From Tubiluchus corallicola (taxonomy: Eukaryota > Priapulida > Priapulimorpha > Priapulimorphida > Tubiluchidae): a DNA stretch of 64,000 nucleotides. Below the pieces are notes generated by a model. The model ran no database searches, had not been told where the DNA came from, and was given only the letters and a program-made list of their open reading frames with translations. Below, one piece after another: positions 40,017 to 52,429 of this stretch. Made by a program: the position numbers and the translations under genes. The stretch is taken from NCBI GenBank assembly GCA_030141605.1, contig JAQGDQ010000158.1, positions 124,001-188,000 on the forward strand, in the 5' to 3' direction. Every line of letters starts with the position of its first letter. Within the stretch, counting starts at the first letter, position 1.

Positions 40017-40119
40017 GGAGAAAAGAAAGGGTTAAGAGTGACAAAGGGGGAAAGCATGAAAAAGGGTGAAGATGGAATAAAAATGAAGATGAGAAATTTG
40101 CGCTATATGTTGTTCCCCC

Positions 40120-40120
<1 letters not shown>

Positions 40121-40181
<61 letters not shown>

Positions 40182-40236
40182 TCACTCTCTCACTCTCTCT
40201 ATGAACGAAAGTTTGAAATAAAGAAGTAAATCAAGT

Positions 40237-40312
<76 letters not shown>

Positions 40313-40342
40313 TTTCTCTTTCCCCCTCTCTCTCTCCCTTGT
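40121..40342. repeat. Two neighbouring (CT)n arrays
   Basis: Arrays at 40121-40199 and 40239-40342, separated by about 40 bp of unique sequence. Confidence 0.95.
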
Positions 40343-41084
40343 TCTTTAGAAAAGCTAATAACTTGGCATTGTTTCTAAGTTTCTTGTCAGTAGTGTTACT
40401 ATCATTTTTGTATGTACCACAATTGCAGAGAACTTCCCTACATACGTAGCTTGATTAAAATGCGAGTCTTGCGAGACATTAATAAATTAATTATAGCAGT
40501 TTAAATGTGGTGACAGTTATGGATATAATCATTATTAGCTTACCGCGTGTGTTCGTATTTGAATTACAGTGAACATCATTAATAAGAAAGCCACCTTGAC
40601 AGGTCTGACATTTGCCTGCATTACCATCTTTTCACATGATCATCCATCGTCTGAAACATAACAATAATAAATAATTAGTTTAGACATTTGAATTTTAGAA
40701 ACTCATTAGACCCGATGACTCTTGTTCCAGTCAGTTCAGTTCAATTCAAACTTTATTTTGGGGGCTAAGATCATATCAAATTCAAATACAAAAATGAAGT
40801 AAAATAGAATGCATTAAAAATCATAGCTGATATTTATAACATCTAGCCAATTAGCAATATTCGTGCAGTGAATTTTATATATTGCAGGTGTATTATAGGT
40901 CGCCTCATTCAAGCCATCTAGTATTTTAAGAAAAAAGTTATTTTTTCGTTTATTTAGAGGAAAGATTAGCATAGTAACCAAGACTGCTGAAACTGAGCAT
41001 TTGTGAGCACACTTTGAGTTAGTCAGCTTTTTCCTTGTCTCTTACTGTTCTATTCATTTTGTTTTAATAGTCCTATACTTTAGT

Positions 41085-41504
41085 CAGGCCTGGATTACCC
41101 CATTAGGCTAGTATGAACTGTAGCCTAAGGCCCCTCAAGCTGGAGGAGGGCATACTTTGCATTGTTGAGTAAGAATAATTCATATAACTTAAAATAAAAT
41201 TTTTGTTTTGCAAAAGTAAGCCAGGAAGTCTGAAAATACAATTTTTAAGGTAGCTCCTCGTTTGAGATAAAGGATCCCCGTTTGAGGCCTTTTATTTGAG
41301 ACAAAGTGCCTTTGTTTGAGACCCTCTATTTGAGATAAGGGCGCCTCTTTGAAATATGGGGCACCTAGCTATGCAAGTGTTGCTGAAATATATCACAAGT
41401 AAAAATACTCGAGACGAGTGCGAGCAAATTAGAGTGTAGCTCTATCTGACGGGTCCCATAATTTCATTAGCCTGGGGTTCCCAAAAGGTCATAATCCGGC
41501 CCTG
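41085..41504. mobile_element. Non-autonomous hAT-like element with 8-bp TSD
   Basis: 420 bp beginning CAGGCCTGGATTAC and ending with the complement, TAATCCGGCCCTG. It is flanked on both sides by ACTTTAGT (41077-41084 and 41505-41512), an exact 8-bp target duplication typical of hAT transposition. There is no transposase ORF. Interior sequence has TTTGAGA-type repeats (GTTTGAGAT, ATTTGAGAC). Confidence 0.85.
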
Positions 41505-41895
41505 ACTTTAGTTCTACCTTGCAAAGATGACCCCTACCTTGTCATATGAAACCTAACTGGTTTATACTCAGTGTGAATTTTCATAAATGGATGTGGGATA
41601 AGGTGCTGTAACAATTATATCTAAAAGAAATGCTGCTATAATCTTTATATTAACTAGAAAAGGTTCTTTCCGTTATAATGCTAGTGGAAGGTGGCACTGG
41701 AGTACATGGTATTAACGTATGCATTGATGTACGGGGTTGTGTTGGCACTGTAAATGGCGACTATAAAGATTGACAGGATAAATAATGCCAGTAAATACGA
41801 GCAGGCTAAATTTCAGTATTTGGCTGTAGATTAAACTAGACCGGGGCCTTTGTTTGTGAACTTTGCACGAATTTGTGATAATTAGCAAAATTAAA

Positions 41896-42084
41896 ATGAT
41901 TTGTTTAAATTTGGTATTATTGGCATTGTTAACACTGAAATTTACTTTAACGTCCACAGAAACTTCACGAAAACGTTTTTACTGCGCAGGATTAGGAACT
42001 AAAACACTATGTGAATGTACATGCATGCCAGACGTCTTTTGGCAGAGATGCATTTGTTTACGTAGTATTCTAATTTCGGACTGA
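41896..42084 (+). CDS. Possible small secreted Cys-rich peptide
   Basis: A 62-codon frame begins at the second in-frame ATG (41896; another ATG at 41863 would add 11 codons). Residues ~1-20 form a good signal peptide (MICLNLVLLALLTLKFTLTS). The rest has six Cys: one near residue 31, three clustered in LCECTC, and RCIC. No intron, repeat or homologue was recognised. The frame is short enough to be chance in AT-rich DNA; the leader followed by clustered Cys is the only support. No function is assigned. Confidence 0.3.
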   Translation: MICLNLVLLALLTLKFTLTSTETSRKRFYCAGLGTKTLCECTCMPDVFWQRCICLRSILISD

Positions 42085-42144
42085 AACGTCTCAGGTATTC
42101 AGGCAGAAAGCACTAAACACCAGGAAATTTCTAGGTTTGGTTTG

Positions 42145-42330
42145 GTTCTGGTGGTCTAGATTTCGGACTGCTACCACGCAGTCTTTAGTTCGAATCTAGC
42201 GGCTGCCAATGGCAGCACATATACCCTACATGTTATTCGTTGTTTGTGTGTTCAGTCCTTACCTGTATTGCTGTAATTCACTAAATAGCCATTATTGCTA
42301 ATATTGTCTGTTAACGACGGTAAATAAATG
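42145..42330 (+). mobile_element. tRNA-derived SINE, copy 1
   Basis: The head resembles a tRNA gene: an A-box-like GGTGGTCTAGATTTCGGA and a B-box AGTTCGAATCTAG. A body follows (ACATATACCCTACATGTTAT ... TCCTTACCTGTATTGC) and a tail GTAAATAAATGA. The whole unit recurs inverted at 42920-43135. Confidence 0.75.
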
Positions 42331-42651
42331 ATGTCTTTGTTTTTATCCTGTTTTCCCATGTGCACGATTTCGATTGCGCTGAAAAGTCAGTTCGCTGCAG
42401 TTGTGTGCCACTATTTCCATGTTGGCGTGTTCGTATTTTCTCGCAGACCGACTTTTCTGCTAACGAGTTGGGTAAAAAGACACCCGTGCATGTACATGCT
42501 GTATAAATACCATAATCATGCCCAGCAACAGATTGGAAATTTTGATGTTACTTCTCCGACGAAGACAGAGGAGTCGTTTGTTGCAATTAAGATTAACATG
42601 ACTCAGTGATGAACGCAAGGGCCACAGGTTCTGAGTCCATGACATACTCAA

Positions 42652-42840
42652 GCAAGGACATGAGCTAGGAGCTTACTATCACCTGGTGACAAAGCTGGAA
42701 CTGGACAGTCAGAAATACCAGGAATATTCCCGTATGTCAGCAGAGAAGCTGGACTATGTACTCCAGAAGAAATTCCTGACCAGAGAGCCCATTGATACCA
42801 AACAAAGGCTGATGATTTGGCGGGACCAAATGACGTTTTA
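42652..42840 (+). pseudogene. PIF/Harbinger transposase fragment
   Basis: An open segment ending at TAA 42838-42840 reads GAYYHLVTKLELDSQKYQEY, then SRMSAEKLDYVLQKKF and REPIDTKQRL. This is the conserved amino-terminal block of Harbinger-type transposases (HxLVxEL...DxxKFxxYFRMS...FDxLL...I...ERL). The segment stops before the catalytic DDE domain, and upstream sequence is out of frame, so it is a relic. It lies between two oppositely oriented SINE copies. Confidence 0.65.
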
Positions 42841-42919
42841 ATTTTGCGATTCCACGAAATACGTTATCCCGAGTGCTGAAACTCGCCAGCGTAAAAGCAA
42901 AGACAAAGACAAAAACAAT

Positions 42920-43135
42920 ATTTATTAAGCGTCGCTCATTTAACAGACCACATTAGCATTAACGACAACAACACTTACACTTGCAACGATACAGGTAAGG
43001 ACGCAACACCCAAATAACAAACAATATTTAGGGTATATGTCATGGCGTTGGCAGCTGCTTGTCTCGAACTCAAGACTGCGTGGTTGCAGTCCGAAATCTA
43101 AGCATTTCGGGCACACATCCCAGGCGCACATGGAA
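42920..43135 (-). mobile_element. tRNA-derived SINE, copy 2 (inverted)
   Basis: Read on the minus strand it has GATTTCGGACTGCAACCACG, a B-box GAGTTCGAGAC, ACATATACCCTAAATATTGT, GTCCTTACCTGTATCG and a TTAATAAA-like tail, matching copy 1 along its length. Its tRNA-like head is longer (GGGATGTGTGCCCGAAATGC). Confidence 0.75.
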
Positions 43136-43140
43136 AGTGC

Positions 43141-44237
43141 GCCTTTGTCTGTCTTAGGGATCTCCTAACAAAATTAATAACTCTCAGTGAAACCTTTTCC
43201 ACTGACAACGGAAAATCGCTCATAATGGTTAGAGAAGCTGAGGTAATGTTCTGTTATCCAAGACTGGTGAATTATTGACGACATAATGATTGTGTTCTAC
43301 ATCTTCTCATCTGAAAACCTCCAGGCGCTGTTGGTATTAAACTTGAAAAATTCCAACTCTTTCAGATAAAAGTATAAATTTTGTCTTTTTCAATCCCCTT
43401 GCGCCCAAGTGCGTGCAGAAGTTTTGCTGTGAAAAACATAAAACTCTTGAAGGTTTTTGTGGCAAAGAAAATGTAGTTTTCAGAAAAAACTGATGGAAAT
43501 CGGTTAGTCTCTTAATGGCTTGTAGTATCTATAGTGGGAAGTAAGTGTTTGCTCATAGCTCTATTGCTGGAAGAGAAAGATTATGAAAAAATACTTTTCA
43601 TCCCTCTTCTGCCAGGACTTAAACTAGAGATTCCTGCTTAAAAGACATTGCCTCCATCCATTTTATCTTCTGAGAAGATCATATCTCATACATGCTTGTA
43701 AACTATTATAATTATGAAAATTAATGTTTATTATTGTTTCGATCAGTCGTGTTGGTCATAATATATTTATCTATCTATCATACGGGATTAGAATTAATCT
43801 GCTATTTACAAAGGATCTTCAGTGGGTCAGTTGATGGAGCACGCGTGTGCCTTTCAAACAGGGGTATAACGTTTGTCTTGAATAAATTATCAGAAATAAT
43901 TCGGTGATTAGTATAGGCACAAACTCCGAGGGAAAGCTTCAATAAAGCATTATCGATTTGTCCAAACTGTATTTTGCCTTTTTGTCGTGTAAACGTGTAT
44001 CTACTCGTTTATAGTGTAATGTGTGCTTATATACTAGCTTACTAAGCTGCATTGCTAATATTAAAATAACAGTTATTTACTTATAACGTCTTATTAATCG
44101 TAAATTTTGTCTAAATTTAGTTATACAGTATATGTAGGCCTATATAGAATAGCTTTATGTCATTTAGAAATGTGCGATCATCGTAATAAACACAGGAAGG
44201 ACACAGTCACCCAGAGAAAGGGGTACTTGTGAAATGA
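43141..44237. other. Unremarkable spacer
   Basis: AT-rich sequence with no recognisable gene or repeat. Confidence 0.4.
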
Positions 44238-44245
44238 GGTATCTA

Positions 44246-44630
44246 CAGGGCCTATTTCAAGTGGAGGAAGTGGGGATACTCCCCCGGGGCCTCACCCTCT
44301 AGGAGGGCCTCACGCCAAGGTAACATTTTTTTGCTTTATGCTCTCTCTCTCTCGCGCGCGCGCGCGCGCTGCACGCACGCCGTTTGCCAGTATTGACAAG
44401 TATTAAGGACTGGTCTTGAGAATAAAGCAGTTTTTTTCAATTGTTCTTTCCTTTAACAACTGTATAACTCCATAGATTCTCTTCGAAAATGCTTCTCTGG
44501 CGTTCTAGCAGTTAAAAATTTTTTGAGTGCCAACCATGGTGGCGCCCACCCCCCGGCGCCTCACCCCCCCCCCCTTGGGGCCTCACACGCCACACTTCCC
44601 CGGGCCTCGCCTAGGCTGAAATAGGCCCTG
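44246..44630. mobile_element. Non-autonomous hAT-like element with 8-bp TSD
   Basis: 385 bp with inverted ends CAGGGCCTATTTCA and TGAAATAGGCCCTG, flanked by identical GGTATCTA at 44238-44245 and 44631-44638. The interior is GC-rich with a (CT)n(CG)n microsatellite (44341-44370), a poly-C tract and repeated GGGGCCTCAC words. There is no coding capacity. It is distinct in sequence from 41085-41504 but has the same architecture. Confidence 0.9.
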
Positions 44631-44638
44631 GGTATCTA

Positions 44639-47360
44639 TATAAGGTTATACACTTTAAAAAGAAACTAAACATAATAAATATAGTATATTATATATCTAA
44701 TCTGAGATTTAGTAGCATACGCCATAATCACCTTGTATTAACATGGTTTGTGTTTCATATAATTGGAACACATGTGTGATGAGCTACATGCTTTAATTTT
44801 ACTTCGCTGGGCTTCGCAAATGCAGTCGTATTTTAGCAGAGAAGGTGGGGTATTAATTCGAAATCTAAGACTATATAGAAATTTAACAGGGAAGTAATAT
44901 GCTCAGTATTACTGTAATCTCTAAGTTATCTCTTCATATAGGCACGATTAGTATTGATTACCCTACATCTACTTTGCAAAGCAAATATACACACACTTTC
45001 CTAAAACGCCCAAGGTTTTTAGTTGCGCCGTCTAACGCTACCTGTAAATTATTAAGAGCAATTTTGATGAAAGACGTTCGTATTTCCAATTGCCCAGTGT
45101 TCTGCTGTACTCTCGCTGGAACTCATTTGTGAAAGTGCTTGCTTTTAGCTGTTCTCTTTGCGTTTCACAAGAACTGAGAGAGGCACTTACGTGGATGGAT
45201 ATACAAACCTACCAACTGTCGCGAAGACCGGACGCAATCGTTCGACATCACGAGATGTGAGAGATACTCCAAATTCTCTTCTTCTTTGACGCTCTTAGTG
45301 AGCGCCATCTTTTGTGTACCCTGTACACTATTGCAAGAGCAGTGTTTGCCTCAAACCTGTACTTGCAGTAGTAATGATTTAGGTGCTTCTTTTGAATACT
45401 CACTTAATGTGAACAGTCTCTAGATATTTACAAACTTGTTTCAGGCCCTTAGCCTGTCACAGCGATTGTCCATTTAATTTGTTGTCTCATGATAAGTATT
45501 TTAGTTTTGTAATGACATTTCGTTTCTATGTTTATGGAAGCATACGTAATGATTCTTAGGCATGCTGAAGCCAGCAAAGTTTTGCGAGAGAGGTTAAAAT
45601 CACGTTTACATCGTAAGTTTGATAGGAAATAAACACTGAGATAAGCAGGCCAATCAAGGAGACTGAAAATTCCTGCTTTGAAATTCGTTTACTAGCAAAT
45701 CTATCAACAAATGAGACGTGGCTGAATTGTAAATTGATGTGAAATCTGCATCCAGTGGTTTCGTGGGAAGTTACAGTAGATGGGAGCGTGAGTTTGATTT
45801 TAGACAAGACTCAGGTTGTCCTGAAGACTAAAGTAAAGTCTTCTAAGGGTGTACAAGACTTCTAAGTTTAATATATAGTGAAGTGAAGTAGAGTATCTAT
45901 GGCTTTAAGTTTAACGTGTAGTAGAGCAACACACTGGAAAAAGTGTTGTAAGTTAGTAATAATAAATTGTTTAGAATTTTAGCTCCTGTCAGATAAATCG
46001 GTCTGACTGATAGTGAGCTGCAGTAAAAATGAAATGCAGTGATGTTGATTACTGTGTTTTTTGTAAATTTGTAGTGTATGATAAAATGTATATGTTCGTG
46101 AATTAGCGAAATATAAAGTTTAGTACATTTCTTGATTATTGTAAACATAATTTATAAAATTTATTTGAAGGGTAGTTTGTGTAAATGGTATTAACTAATT
46201 GTTGCTGATCCGGTGAAGATTAAATTTTGTTTGTATAATTACTAATTTTACTATAAATTTGTGACAACAGAACAAACGTATTTCTAAAGTACTGTTAATT
46301 ATATTTTTTGTGCATTGAATAATGTGAAGACTCTTTTCCAGCAAAGACTTTTGCCAGAAAAATTTCACAGAAACCTTTTTTGCCACAAAAATTTACTTCA
46401 CAGAAAAGATTTTCTCAGAGTTGCCATTTCCCAGAATTTTTCCCCAGAACTGCCATTTCACAGAAAATAAAATTCACAGAAACTGCACTAAATTCTTTTT
46501 AAAGCACAGTTAGATTATACGCGATAAAAATACGCAACTTTAACTACGTGTATTTGATTAACAGGGATCATATGATCAACTCGCTAAGGCAAGAAAGTAG
46601 ATTTGTAACGTCAGAACGATCAAATAGCGAATCATGTTGATTTTTGCATACAAGTGTGAGTGATCACGGCCTGTGATTGGCTATCAAAGTTAAGCAATTC
46701 CAAGCCTGGCAACTGATTTGTTGGGAGACTGCTTAGGAATCTCATTTTTGAGCAGTTTCTTTTACCGTGATTCCGAATTATTTTGTTCACATCTCGGTGT
46801 TTAGAGAAGTTGTACAAGCATCCGAATGTGACTGTGACATCTCTGCCACTTCAGTGTTTCATCTCAGAGGATTATGTTGGTAATGAACTACGATCTGGTC
46901 CTGCCCTAAAATAACCTGTAAAAAATCCTGCGAAGGAGCATAATTTCTTGGGCAAATGTTGACCCCAAGATATTCACAAATCTAAAATTGTTCGCAAAGT
47001 TGATTTTTTTTATAATTTATATTTATTTATATTTATTTGAAATCCAGTTGTGTTTTAAACGATTATATAGAGCAACGCAAATTGCTTTGCGAAAGCGATT
47101 TCATCGTGAAAACCACTTGAAATTGTAATAACGAAGTTTGAAAATCAAATATTGTTCCAAAAAAAATTAAAAAAACAAGGTTGACTCCTTAAACATGACA
47201 TCATTTTAAATTATTCTGAGATTAGATAGTCGTTAGTAGGATATATTCGGAATTACAGCACACCATATCAATGAATTTCTGAGTCATTGCTAGCTTTTCT
47301 TATTTGGGCGGTTGTACCTAATTGTTTTTAGTAGGTGCATTTATCGATTATAATAACCTA
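44639..47360. other. Spacer
   Basis: AT-rich. Around 46330-46490 there is a loose tandem of CACAGAAA and TTGCCATTTC words. No gene recognised. Confidence 0.4.
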
Positions 47361-47369
47361 GCCACTGGG

Positions 47370-47896
47370 GGGGGGGAAGCCAGCCCAACTCAGTGCCGGT
47401 CCCAAGCCCGGATAAATAGGGAGGGTTACGGTCAGGAAGGGCATCCGCCTGTAAAAACTGCGCCAAAACCTTCTATGAATGAGTCGGTGAGACAAAGGGA
47501 AAGTCCACAGAGAATTGGTCAGACCCGCTCTAATCTATGGGCTAGAAGCAGCTTCTCTAATGAAGACCGAAGAGAAGAAAATGGGTGTGGTTAAGATGAG
47601 GATGTTGAGATGGATGGTGGGAATAACAAGAAGAGATAAAATTAGAAATAATAATATCAGAGGAACAGTAAAAGTAGTTGAAGCCTCGCAAGATTGCGAT
47701 GGTATGGACACCTGAAAAGAAGAGTCGGTGAAGATCATGTTGGAAGGGAAGACATAAATGGAGAGATGGTCAACAACAGGAATGCGTGGACGGGAAGACA
47801 TAAATGGAGAGATGGTCAACAACAGGAATGCGTGGAGTAGACTCATTCACAACGGCGACCCCGCATAGGCAAAAGCTGGAAGAAGAAGAAGAAGAT
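47370..47896 (+). pseudogene. RTE-like LINE 3' end
   Basis: The end of a reverse-transcriptase ORF in broken frames: LIYGLEAASLMKTEEKKMG, MRMLRWMVGITRRDKIRNNN, then frame-shifted LRWYGHLKRRVGEDHVGR and finally NAWSRLIHNGDPA with stop TAG at 47866-47868, then a GAA tail. A noncoding segment common to such retroelements (GGGCATCCGCCTGTAAAAAC) lies ahead of the ORF rather than after it, suggesting rearrangement. A 46-bp tandem duplication lies at 47746-47836. Confidence 0.75.
47746..47836 (+). repeat. 46-bp tandem duplication inside the LINE tail
   Basis: The block starting GGGAAGACATAAATGGAGAG and ending GAATGCGTGGA occurs twice in succession, at 47746-47791 and 47792-47836. Confidence 0.9.
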
Positions 47897-50800
47897 TTAT
47901 TGATTATAATCCCATTAATGCGGGCAAAAAAACTAGAAAACCTTGATAACTATTCACAGTTTTTCTAACTTTTTAACAAAAACAATAAAAAAACTTTTGT
48001 TATTTCCTATTATTGTTAAACTGATAATTCACAGCATTAAACACATAATATTGTGGTTAGAAAGCAATTTGTGAAAAGCGCCCTCCATGACCATGTCACG
48101 AATTGGGCTTATATAATTTTCAAATAATATAACACGATTACACATAATAGCCGCATTAACTTACTATGCACAAAATTATAAACGCCTTCTTTATTAACTT
48201 TGTAAATTTGTATGCACGGTAGTTTTATCATTATCATTATTGTTACTTTTTCATTAAATTTTCCTTTATTGCCTACTTTCGCTGCCATGCAAAGGCCAGT
48301 TTTACTACATAGCATATTATAATCATTGGAATACGCAATGAGTCACGCACCGTATGAATAATTTAGGAAATTTCTCATTGAAATAAATTATTAAAATTCA
48401 TCATTAGATTTATTATTAGCCGTTTAGGAGTCAATACTCAAAACTCCAGCTTGTGTGCGTTGAATGAAATAACCAAACACGTAATTAACTATGGATTATG
48501 TTTTGCTGCATGCGCATGTACCACACATCCCTTGGGAACGACGTATTAAAAACTAGCTGAACAAGAAACTCACAACAATTATGGTCTCTAGTAAGACTAA
48601 ATACAGGGTAGATCTAACCATCAAGAACTCCAAGATTAAATGAACAAGCTAGCAAACTGCTATATAGTCTTAAACATGAACAGCTGGGACGCATCCTATA
48701 TAGAAATTAGCAAAAGCGTGCCAAAATTTATCAGCAATATGGAAGGTGTCAAAACTGGTTCAGATTGTTTAGTATGCTTACCTATAGTTTGCAATTTTGT
48801 TTTGTTTAGAAATATTCAAGTATCAGGACACAGAAAGGTGTTAGCAGATAAAGTTAGTAAATGTCATTGAAAAATGCCAGCAAGAATTACTTCGAAAATA
48901 ACAACCTATGGCTGTACCTATATGCAAATATGAGCAAACGAATAGCATACTGTGTATATGCAATTTCGTTTCATTAATTATCAACTTTCGGATGTCTTTT
49001 GATTTCTTTCGTCGCATTCGTGGAACTTCACTGGGTTGTAATATATCGAAATTTCCACAAACAAAAATTTTGATGCACAAAAATTGTACGAACAGTTTTT
49101 ATTGGAAATTTATCTGGTTGCAAGCATATCAGTGATTTAAGCTGAGAGCTTTTACATATAAATTGTTCTACAATATCCAAAAAATCTCGTCAAGAAAACT
49201 CCTGATTATACATATATATTATGCAGGTGTAATTCGATAAATCACACCAGTGTCTGAATGGTTAAATGCTTCGTAATATCAACAAGGTGCACTTATAAAT
49301 TAATCAATACACTCAAGACTTCGGGAACAATACCCGTGATAATGAGAGCAGAGCTTTCACGTGGCGGTATTGATGTAAAGCTGTGAGTGTGCAAAATAAA
49401 TCACCATATAGCTTGTTTGTCAGTAAAAAGAGCTAATGCAGATAACAGCATAGGAGAGGGTTCTACGTAGCCATCTTGTAAGCATTTGAAGCCCAAGGTT
49501 CTACATAGGAATGGAAACTACCACTCTTGCAGGTGCTAATGTCCCTGACGTTAAGAGATGAATTGAGAAGGTTAGATATTGACCGCGGTAATGAATGATT
49601 TAATTGTTATTGTGGATGCAATGATAATTTCATGAAAACACGCTGCGAGGCACTCTGGGATACCATGGTGTGAGCATTATGCAGTGAGTCTTTGAAACAA
49701 TTGAATAAAACATAGTGGACATTGTTTCCCTTAGTGAAGGTCATACAGTCAAGTAAGATTGCTGGAGAAATATACATGAATATTGAAAAGAAACTTGTTA
49801 CAATTCTTGCTTTGAAGTATGTTCAGGATGGTAGTCATATAAAAAAATCTTGTTGGCACGTTGAATTCTTCTACCTTTCTGGGTTGCTAATTTCTTATAA
49901 TAATGCACGTGTTTCGTGACAACTTGATTTCTTGTACTGTTTTGCTTAGTTTTGTGAAGGTAAACCTCTAAATGTCTGCAGGGCAGCTGTAGCTTAAATT
50001 ATTATCGTCATGATTGTTATATTATTCATAGAGGTTCAAAGACGCTAGTTCTTTGCTTTGTTGTCCAACTGTATAATTCCTTTCATACAGTCAGTAATAC
50101 GTTTTGCTTAATTTGTCAAATACACGAAGTTTTGGTAAATAATTAACTGAAAGGAGAAGTTGTCAGTTGAATGGTCGATTGTTTAGTGCAAAAAGATACC
50201 ATTGATAGCCGTTTTCCTCATTTTTAATGTCCCGTTTAAGCTTGGATTATACAAATTGATATAAAATAAATATTAGAAAGGTCATTGCACTTTTATTGTA
50301 CTTCATGCACAGTTTAACTCACCACTTTATTGAGGAATTGAACCTATTATCACTGTTTAAACCAAATTCGATTGAAAGAAAGATCCAGATGAAGAAAAAA
50401 GTGATGGTTCAACCTAGATTCGAATTTGGAAGTTCTGCCCGTCTAGGTTAGCCCCAACTTTTTCATATTTCTTTCCTTCCGATCAAGCTTTATTTAATTA
50501 ATCACAATTATAAATAATTTCTGTTAAAATTTATGTAATAATTAAGAATAAAGTTTATAAATATGTTAGCAACTCACGCGTTTATTATGCGTTACTTCTT
50601 CTGTACACGAAGCAATCTTCAGCCGCACACGGGAAAACTACATGTTTATGTGCTTAAAGATTCAGTTATAATGCACCTGACATGCTACACTAAGCACGAA
50701 GCCACTCGGAACATACTCAGGATATTGTATTGTTACGAGCGCGCATGCGCAACACAGCATGCTGCCGTAAAAGAAAATTAAGCAAACAGAATTAGGGCTT

Positions 50801-51990
50801 AATACCCAATGACTGATGATGAAAATAAATGCATTGAAACAGAATTAGGGCGTGATAAACAATTAGGGAGTTATGCGTTACGGCGTGAATCGCTTTATGT
50901 TGTTTTCAATGAACCTTTTTTCGCATCTGCGTTATTTTTTATTTCTATTGGATTGCCTATATGTAACTAGATACGCAATAAAGTGGCGTTTAACATCCGT
51001 AATGCGTTATGAATTTTTACACTTACTGAATCAAAATCAATAGAAAATAGCTGCAGAAAAAATAGCGCATAACGCGTACGCGTTCCGAATGTCAGGTAAA
51101 CGCCTCTTTATGACCAAAAGCATTAAAGAGTGGACTTAGATTTAGTCCTCTATACTCGATATATAGAGCCGGGCGGAAAAAGCAACACGAATCCTGCATC
51201 TCTATTAGAGTCACTGCATCACTGAAGAGCGGTGTGGGTGCTAGCGGCACCTAGTTAACGTTTGCGAAATCTTTTTAGTTTAACCTTATTTAAACTTTCT
51301 TATACATCACAGCCAATCAGATATCAAAAGCCAACTTTAGCTTTAGTCACATGACTTTCATGACCTGTGTTACCTGTTCATACTTATACGTAGGCGATTA
51401 GCTTTTTTTACTATCATAGTTCTGGTGAACCTGTTAATTACTGTTTTTTGTAATCCAGGATGCCAAGTTTTATCAATTTGGACTAAATTATCTTTATCTC
51501 GTAAATTAAAATGCAATAATCTGCTATTTTTGCTATTGACCAGAAATCGATTAGGTGATTATTGGAAACACGTCATATTTTTAGTTAGCTGCTGTAATTT
51601 CCTATTTTCCCTGTTAATTTGTTAATTATTTTTCTATTGTTAGGGTCTCTTTCTATTGTTGGACAACATCTTTATGCTGAATAATTAATTTTAATTTATC
51701 GCACCAGGTAGCATCGGATTTAGCTTTTTCTTTTAGATATCTTACTTGGGCGCATCTACACAAGAAAGTACCTTTTGCATTTTAGTTATTTTAGTTGTTT
51801 TAGATGTTTTTTGTTATTTATTTATTTTAACCTACACATTATTAAGCCAATGGGGGTTAGAGATTTCTAAAGAAATTAACTCTGCTTTTACTTGATAATG
51901 ACAAATCTCAAGAGAATATGATTGTATTTCACATTGATATATTACTTGTATAATAATTATACATTCAAAACCCAAATAGCCATATAGTGT
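47897..51990. other. Spacer
   Basis: Four kb of AT-rich sequence. Short frames (for example 48640-48870 and 50563-50781 plus) have no recognisable content. AACAGAATTAGGGC occurs twice, 51 bp apart, near 50787 and 50838. Confidence 0.4.
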
Positions 51991-51995
51991 TGAGA

Positions 51996-52060
51996 GTATG
52001 TATGCATGTATGTATGTAATTTATTGACAAAATCAAATTACATGTATACATAAAGAATGA
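51996..52060 (+). repeat. ATGT-repeat-associated dispersed sequence, copy 1
   Basis: A short ATGT run is followed by GTAATTTATTGACAAAA. The same junction follows the longer ATGT array at 52430-52565. Confidence 0.6.
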
Positions 52061-52429
52061 GGTAAATGCCACAATCGATACATTAGTGATTTAAGTCCAA
52101 ATGTCACTTTATGGACATTTTCTACTCAAAGTTACAGCAATAAAAACAGTGTTATGCATACAAGGTAATATTTAATTTTTTTTTAAAAACACAATGGTAA
52201 AGCTATAAGCAAAGTGCTTGTACGCAGAACTGATGTCACACCATTTATACACTTTATTACACGTCATTCACTTCATACTAATTAGTACGTCAGCACAAAA
52301 GTTGCAAATAAGTAATTAATAAGAGGGCTTAATCACATCATCAACTCCAAAATACACATTGGCTTGACACTTTAACAAACTTTTGCTCAAAGGTAAAAGC
52401 CGGAACAGAGTAAGCAAAATCATATGTAT

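Larger units (their letters stand above)
39306..41084. other. Repeat-rich spacer
   Basis: Holds GA/CT arrays at 39777-39897, 40121-40199 and 40239-40342 and the inverted partner of the 34.77 kb repeat. No coding exon was recognised. Confidence 0.5.
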
